Program-made: the position numbers and the translations under genes
Assembly: GCA_945952065.1 (NCBI GenBank)
Contig: CAMFGY010000001.1
Location: forward strand, 1-64,000
Direction of reading: 5' to 3'
Source: an uncultured Burkholderiales bacterium
Lineage (GTDB): Bacteria; Pseudomonadota; Gammaproteobacteria; Burkholderiales; Burkholderiaceae_C
Length of the DNA: 64,000 bases
Part shown: positions 59,224-64,000 of the stretch, piece by piece
Position numbering within the stretch: the first letter of the stretch is position 1
How the letters are laid out: every line of letters begins with the position of its first letter
The notes under the pieces: generated by a model
What the model was told of the DNA's origin: nothing
The model's input: the letters and a program-made list of their open reading frames with translations, nothing else
Databases searched by the model: none

Positions 59224-62200
59224 GTGGCTGCAAATTTCCCTATCGTCGACAAAAATCGACTCATCAGCGAGGCATCGAAGCTGCTATTTGATCTGCATCG
59301 CCCATCAAGTTGGCATGTTGTAGAAATTTCCGGCGATGGCGATTTTGGCTTCGACATCCTTGTTCATTTTGAAGTCGTAGGTGGCATTCGCCATATTTTC
59401 CTGATTCAGCTTAAGGGGACGGTGTCACCTGACCTGATAGAAGCCGGACAGAAGATTAGCTTCACTCTGAAGCGCCGTACGCTAAATCTCTATGCGCAGG
59501 CGACCGTTGCAGTCATGTTGGCGGTAGCGGTGGTTTCACTCGACGAAACAGGAAAACTTGTACCCAACGAAAGCCATATCCACTGGCAGTGGATATCGGA
59601 AGAGCTATCGAGGCTACGTGGCTCACCTACAGCTCTGGATGAATCGAATGCAGGGGCAACAAATGTGCATGTCCCGATTGAGCAGCATTTACACGCCCGC
59701 CTGGACATCCGAGCGCATTTAGAGCGGCGGCTTGACATTGCCCAATCGGCTGTCTCGCTGGAAGACATCCTCAGTCAGGCTGCATCCGTGGGCACCGGGC
59801 AGCCAGTCATCGCGCAACTCGCGGAAGCCGCGCGACGGCGGCCGGCCGCCCTGTTTGCATGGATTACCGCCGACAACCCCGAGCAAGATAATGAGTTGCC
59901 GGCGGCGGCTCACGAGATTCGAGCGCTGCTGCGCACTGGCAATACAGTGCAGGCTGAGAGTGCACTGAGAATGCTGATGCCGAACGGGTTCGGTGCCTCC
60001 CCTGCCCAGAGGAGTGCCTACTTGATCCTGCAAGCAAAGGCGCTCGTCCAGCATGGCGACCGGGCAGGTTCGCTCCCTCTTTTCGAGGAAGCCTACTCAG
60101 TTCATGCAACGCTAGAGAATCTTCTCCCTCTCGCCGAGATTCGCTTCTTGCAGGCTGTCGATGCTCAGGACTCCGATCGCATCCGTGGCGTGAGCACCAC
60201 GCTTGCATCAGCAGAAACGGATGATGGATGGGCGCTGCGTCTGCGCGTGCACATCGCCCTGCAAGAGTTCGATGAGGCGGAAGCATGCCTGGCGCGTATC
60301 AGCCAAGAGAAGCGGCTGCTACCTCGACTCGTGCTGCTGTCCTCAAGGGGACAATGGCAAGACGCCATCGCTGTGGCGAGGGCCGCAGAGAGCGACGCAA
60401 CAACTTCCACGAATGACCTGACAAGCGTTCAGTTGATCGCCGCGAGGGCGGCGTGGTCCGCCGCGACGATGACCGCTCAAACGCGCGAAGGCTCTGAGGA
60501 GTTGCCATTATCGGGCGCTATCGGTACGCAGATCGCACCGGCCTGTGAAGCATGGGAGATGGCACTCAAGGCGCTTGAAGGCCTCAAACAGCAGAACTGG
60601 CCACCCAACATCGAACTCATCACGCCCATCGTCTGCGGCGTGGCTGGCGTGCTCGGTCAGCAAGCGCGGGCTCTGGAATGGTTGATCGGCGCCGCCGCGC
60701 ATCGCCCGCAGTACAAAGGCTTGCAGCACGATGTGGAGCTTCTTGCAATCGGCGCACATGAGCCGGAAGCGGCTCTGACAGCAAACCTTCGGCAGGACAC
60801 AACAATTGATGTGCTCACCCGTCGCACTTCGTTGTTGTTCGAGATGCGGCGATATGCCGACTGTCTCGATGCAGCTCTCGCTACCGCGCGATCCGGCGAT
60901 GCGCCCACGGAGCGATCACCGATGGCTGTGGCGACGGGATTCGCAGCTGCGCACAGGATTGGCCGGCATGTAGAAGCCCAGGAACTAAAACAAGTTTTGG
61001 TTTCGCGGCCTGAATGGGCAGAGTACTTGTCCTTCAGCGAATTTGCCCGGCTTAGCCACGTGAATCCAGGTGGCGAAGAACCGTTGAACGCCTTGCGTGC
61101 CGGATTGGAGACGCATCCGCAGTCGTGGCTGCTGCTGGCAAACCTGTTCTCAAATCTAGATGTGAGCGAGCCAGCAGCGGCGACTGAGGCTATCGAGCTG
61201 GCTCGCCAACTCCGCAACAAAGCGCTGTTCAACATTCACGAAGCCACTCGGTTGGTGGCAGCGCACACCACGCTCAAGAACTGGGCGGAAGCAGCAAATG
61301 AAGCGACCCAAGCTTTGCTGCGTTTCAAGGACGATGAACGGCTGCTGTCAATGGGTGCCGTAGCGCAAGAAATGCTCGGACACACCGGAGCAGCTTGGGC
61401 CATGCTCAGCCGTGCCCTCCAGGTCGGCACCAACCGAATATCGGTCGTGCACAACTACATGGGGTTGGCACTCAGACTGGGACGAATCGATGCCGTTCGC
61501 GCTGCCATCGACCGACTGTTGGCGCTGGTTTCCGATCGGAAGGAACGGCTTGAACTTTTGCGGCTCAGCGCATTGATCTATTTTCAACAAGAACGCTCGA
61601 ATGAAGCGATTGGGGCAGCGAAGGCCGTAGGCGAACTGGTTGATCCTACCAACGAGAAGGAGGAGGGCATCTACATCAACCTTGTCATGGCCGTCACGGT
61701 AAATGCGCCAACCGTAGAAGATGCGTTCTTGCAGGACTATCAACGACGCATAGACGTGTTTTGCACAACCTGGCCAGAGTCTCGTCTCTTCCGACGGATG
61801 TCGCTTCCTATGAAGGGACCAGAAGGCGCGCAAGACTTGCATGATCTGCTTGACCCATTGGTCGGCGACTCGCGAGCCAGGATGCGCGAGTTCGAGATGC
61901 GCGAGCAGCAGGCGCGCAGCGGCGAGCTTCCCGTGCCCTTCATCGTCCGTCCGGGATTCGTCCTGCACTACATCGGTGATGCGTTCCTGCTCTGGCATAT
62001 CGCCATGCGATCAAAACCCGAGGATCACCAGTTCCATCTCAACATCGCTAGCGCAGACGATTTACCAAGAAGCCCGGAGGCATCCAGAGATACCCCGTTG
62101 CTGGATCTGACGTCGCTACTCGTCTTGGATTCGCTAGATCTGTTCGACCTCGTTTTCTCGGTTTTCAGACGCGTTGCTGTTCCTAGCCTCACTGTGGGTT

Positions 62201-63189
62201 TTATCAGTCAGCACGCCCAAGGTTTGCTGACGAGCGCTACGACCATGGAAAAGGCGCAATCCATCCTCGGCCGAATCAACCATTGGATAGACAGGATTGA
62301 ACAGCCAAGTACACAGCGAGCGCGGACGCGGGGGGTCATCTCAGCGAGTTCCCTGCTGCGCGAGTACGCCGACTTGGCCAACGGACATGCGTGGCTGAGC
62401 TACTGTGACGACGCCATCACGAGGGCCATGATCCATGGAGAGAGCAAAGCCGCTCGCTTCTTTACAACGCTCGATCTTCTGAACGCGTTGTGCGACGAAC
62501 GGTCGATCCAACCGCATGAAGTCGCCGACGCACTGCGCAAGCTGCACGAGTGGAATGTTGCCATCGAAGTTGAAGACCGATATTTGATCGCCTCGCTGAC
62601 CGGCGCTGTGCCGGAGGGCTTTCGTGGAGGCGCGTCGCGGCGTTTTGATGCGTTTCAAGCGCACCAGCCTTTTACCACGCTGTCTAGGGCGATCTGGCAC
62701 CCCGGAAAGAGTGCACGGGATCTTGTTAGACATATGGCGCACTTACTGACGTCGATGCTGCACAAAGGTGGCAGTGATCTCGACAGCGTTGCCGCAGTCT
62801 TGGCGAGTTGGTACTTCCGCAGCCGCTTACTAGTGCCGACCGAAGGCACGGCATGGAAGTTGATGTGCTATCCGGTAATGCTTGCCATCGGCGTTCAGCA
62901 AGCTCATTGTTGTGCGACGCTGGTAAGCGTGCTAAATCGCGCCGTCACCCTCAGCGTGGGCGACCAACACATGTCGGTCCAGACAGAAGCAGCAGTTGCA
63001 GGTGCACTCGGAAATATTGCAGGGTCGGTTGCAAAAAGCGATCAAGCCAAGGCAAATCAACTGCTCGACAAGTTGATTCTGGCCATGCCTCACCGCACAG
63101 CCAACGGAGACAGCTGCATGGATGGGTACACGGCGGCCGCAATGGCGGTCAAACAGGGCGACCAACGAAGCGCACCGGCAGCCACTTGA
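59224..63189 (+). CDS. Giant DUF4365-TPR-PIN protein, candidate defence effector
   Basis: The product has 1321 residues. It starts with GTG at 59224, preceded by GAGGTGA. Residues 1-130 form a DUF4365/PD-(D/E)XK-like nuclease: Glu16 in a helix, GDGDFGFDILV with Asp44, and FLIQLKGT with Gln62-x-Lys64. Residues about 170-930 are long helical TPR-like repeats (ARLGRIDAVRAAIDRLLALV, EEAYSVHATLENLLPLAEI and others). Residues about 955-1110 resemble a PIN domain: LLDLTSLLVLDSLDLFDLVF with Asp961, then AWLSYCDDAITRAMI with Asp1062/Asp1063, then ARFFTTLDLLNALCDERSIQ. The expected second acidic residue of the PIN site is not obvious. The tail is helical. There is no signal or membrane helix. It stands alone with base use unlike its neighbours; no known system is matched by name. 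Confidence 0.75.
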   Translation: MAANFPIVDKNRLISEASKLLFDLHRPSSWHVVEISGDGDFGFDILVHFEVVGGIRHIFLIQLKGTVSPDLIEAGQKISFTLKRRTLNLYAQATVAVMLAVAVVSLDETGKLVPNESHIHWQWISEELSRLRGSPTALDESNAGATNVHVPIEQHLHARLDIRAHLERRLDIAQSAVSLEDILSQAASVGTGQPVIAQLAEAARRRPAALFAWITADNPEQDNELPAAAHEIRALLRTGNTVQAESALRMLMPNGFGASPAQRSAYLILQAKALVQHGDRAGSLPLFEEAYSVHATLENLLPLAEIRFLQAVDAQDSDRIRGVSTTLASAETDDGWALRLRVHIALQEFDEAEACLARISQEKRLLPRLVLLSSRGQWQDAIAVARAAESDATTSTNDLTSVQLIAARAAWSAATMTAQTREGSEELPLSGAIGTQIAPACEAWEMALKALEGLKQQNWPPNIELITPIVCGVAGVLGQQARALEWLIGAAAHRPQYKGLQHDVELLAIGAHEPEAALTANLRQDTTIDVLTRRTSLLFEMRRYADCLDAALATARSGDAPTERSPMAVATGFAAAHRIGRHVEAQELKQVLVSRPEWAEYLSFSEFARLSHVNPGGEEPLNALRAGLETHPQSWLLLANLFSNLDVSEPAAATEAIELARQLRNKALFNIHEATRLVAAHTTLKNWAEAANEATQALLRFKDDERLLSMGAVAQEMLGHTGAAWAMLSRALQVGTNRISVVHNYMGLALRLGRIDAVRAAIDRLLALVSDRKERLELLRLSALIYFQQERSNEAIGAAKAVGELVDPTNEKEEGIYINLVMAVTVNAPTVEDAFLQDYQRRIDVFCTTWPESRLFRRMSLPMKGPEGAQDLHDLLDPLVGDSRARMREFEMREQQARSGELPVPFIVRPGFVLHYIGDAFLLWHIAMRSKPEDHQFHLNIASADDLPRSPEASRDTPLLDLTSLLVLDSLDLFDLVFSVFRRVAVPSLTVGFISQHAQGLLTSATTMEKAQSILGRINHWIDRIEQPSTQRARTRGVISASSLLREYADLANGHAWLSYCDDAITRAMIHGESKAARFFTTLDLLNALCDERSIQPHEVADALRKLHEWNVAIEVEDRYLIASLTGAVPEGFRGGASRRFDAFQAHQPFTTLSRAIWHPGKSARDLVRHMAHLLTSMLHKGGSDLDSVAAVLASWYFRSRLLVPTEGTAWKLMCYPVMLAIGVQQAHCCATLVSVLNRAVTLSVGDQHMSVQTEAAVAGALGNIAGSVAKSDQAKANQLLDKLILAMPHRTANGDSCMDGYTAAAMAVKQGDQRSAPAAT

Positions 63190-63531
63190 TCTATCGGGCA
63201 CATCGACCAAGCAGTCGAGGAACGCGGCATGTCGTTCATCAGAGGGGTTTGGACCGGGACTCCTTCGACGCTTCAGGCTTGTTGCAGTTTCAGGCCGCCG
63301 AATGGACAAAAGGGCGACCGCTCGCCAACATCAGCAATCAGCCTATCGCTGAAATTCGGCAGGCTCCCACTTTGAGCACATACCCGCGCAGCTCGATTTG
63401 ATTGCTCAATAGGCGGCAAGCAACGGGTTCAGCCAGCGGCCAAGAGTTCGGCTACGCATGTTTGAAAAACTCACTGACTCGCCCACCGACACATCAGAAG
63501 AAAAAAGACCTGGCTAACAAAGCCCCCTCCC
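63190..63531. other. 342-base gap, no supported gene
   Basis: This is the right flank of the giant gene. The out-of-frame reading that runs on from it (62808-63401) is spurious. The region is G+C-poorer on the left and rises toward the LysR gene. No repeat or terminator-like hairpin was recognised. Confidence 0.5.
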
Positions 63532-63545
63532 CTACAGAACCAAAC

Positions 63546-64000
63546 TCACCCCTCCGCCAACCCCTCCACCAAATGGTCTATCCACGCCCGCACCTTGGGC
63601 GCTTGGTGGCGCTGCGAAGGGTAGAGCAGCCAGACGGTGCCGGAGTATTCGGTGAGGTGTTCCCAGTCGGCCAAGACGGGTTGCAAGGCGCCGCGTTGCA
63701 GGGCCGCGCGGGCGCAGAACTCGGGCAGGCTGGCGATGCCCAGGTCGGCCAGCGCGCCTTCGAGGCGCATTTCGCTGTGGTTGGCCACATAGCGTCCGCT
63801 GACGCGCACCGTGAGCTCCTGTGCGCCGCGGCGAAAGCGCCAGTGGCGGTCGCGCTCGTCCTCGCCCAAGAACAGGCATGAATGCGCGGCGAGTTCGCGC
63901 GGCTGGGCGGGGCTGCCGCCATGCGCCGCCAAGTACGCGGGGCTGGCGCACAGCAGATGCCGCAGCTTGAGCACCGGGCGGCCGGCGAGTCCCGGCGGCG
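63546..64000 (-). CDS. LysR family regulator, partial (window end)
   Basis: The gene enters from the right edge, and only the C-terminal 151 or so residues of the effector domain are present. Visible: LRHLLCASPAYLAAHGGSPA, LGEDERDRHWRFRRGAQELT, GIASLPEFCARAALQRGALQ and VWLLYPSQRHQAPKVRAWID, a close match to the substrate-binding half of CrgA/AaeR-type LysR proteins. The DNA-binding half lies outside the window. The effector is unknown. Confidence 0.85.
   Translation of the reverse strand, partial: PPGLAGRPVLKLRHLLCASPAYLAAHGGSPAQPRELAAHSCLFLGEDERDRHWRFRRGAQELTVRVSGRYVANHSEMRLEGALADLGIASLPEFCARAALQRGALQPVLADWEHLTEYSGTVWLLYPSQRHQAPKVRAWIDHLVEGLAEG

Noticed and set aside
62808-63401. Plus-strand frame after and inside the giant gene
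   Set aside because: It overlaps the in-frame end of the giant protein; the composition is Arg/Ser-rich and has no pattern of a real protein.
1-64000. CRISPR arrays, rRNA, complete IS or prophage genes
   Set aside because: No regularly spaced direct repeats, no rRNA sequence and no transposase, integrase or phage structural protein were recognised on either strand.

Overview
This is a G+C-rich chromosomal window, about two thirds G+C by eye. It most resembles a betaproteobacterium of the order Burkholderiales, in the Roseateles/Paucibacter/Sphaerotilaceae neighbourhood. That placement is inferred from protein style: PEP-CTERM proteins ending in a VPEPETYALMLAGL-type sorting signal, an lplT-alr neighbourhood, an ilvE plus small CHCC zinc-finger pair, a Bug-type solute receptor and a bufferin operon. 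No rRNA, CRISPR array, intact IS or phage gene was found. One tRNA is present, tRNA-Arg(CCG).

Layout. 0-0.6 kb is non-coding and carries a large imperfect inverted repeat. 0.6-5.7 kb holds a c-type cytochrome and a translationally coupled pair: a PAT/AmpG-like transporter and a penicillin-acylase-family Ntn hydrolase. 5.9-10.2 kb has a TMEM175-type channel, a VOC protein behind a LexA-like box, a GNAT acetyltransferase, a membrane-anchored receiver protein, AqpZ and a lipoprotein. 10.2-12.3 kb is a bufferin operon (copper-sequestering modified peptide plus MNIO and partner protein) with a hairpin and T-run between peptide and maturases. 12.6-15.5 kb couples a second AmpG-like transporter to a DigH-like peptidoglycan glycosidase lipoprotein. 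15.6-23.7 kb is mostly housekeeping: a Crp/Fnr regulator with a palindromic site, glutathione peroxidase, an EamA permease, an SGNH protein, LplT, Alr and ArfB. 23.7-34.7 kb has a LysR-controlled AhpD-like/DUF2798 pair, a PspC-like protein, an orphan histidine kinase, two PEP-CTERM proteins, LysE and EamA exporters, and a radA operon. 35-47.7 kb holds the ilvE operon, a YheT hydrolase, a GumN/TraB protein overlapping a LytS/LytTR two-component pair, a solute-binding protein, cytochrome c5, a lipoprotein hydrolase, a PEP-CTERM SGNH hydrolase, and a LysR/Bug pair.

Two stretches look acquired. The first (47.8-53.4 kb) starts directly after tRNA-Arg(CCG) and its terminator. It is visibly richer in A+T and carries a degenerate exonuclease-like gene, an outer-membrane barrel gene, a remnant of a second barrel gene, and two large DUF1254/DUF1214-type exported proteins. 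The second (about 58.9-63.5 kb) contains one very large gene. Its 1321-residue product has an N-terminal DUF4365/PD-(D/E)XK-like nuclease domain, a long TPR-like helical middle and a PIN-like domain near the C-terminus. Strong palindromes lie upstream. This two-nuclease, repeat-scaffold protein is the best candidate in the window for an undescribed (probably immunity-type) system. Between the two stretches lie ordinary genes: cytochrome b561, an MscS channel, an AraC regulator and a YghU-type glutathione transferase. The window ends inside a LysR gene on the minus strand.
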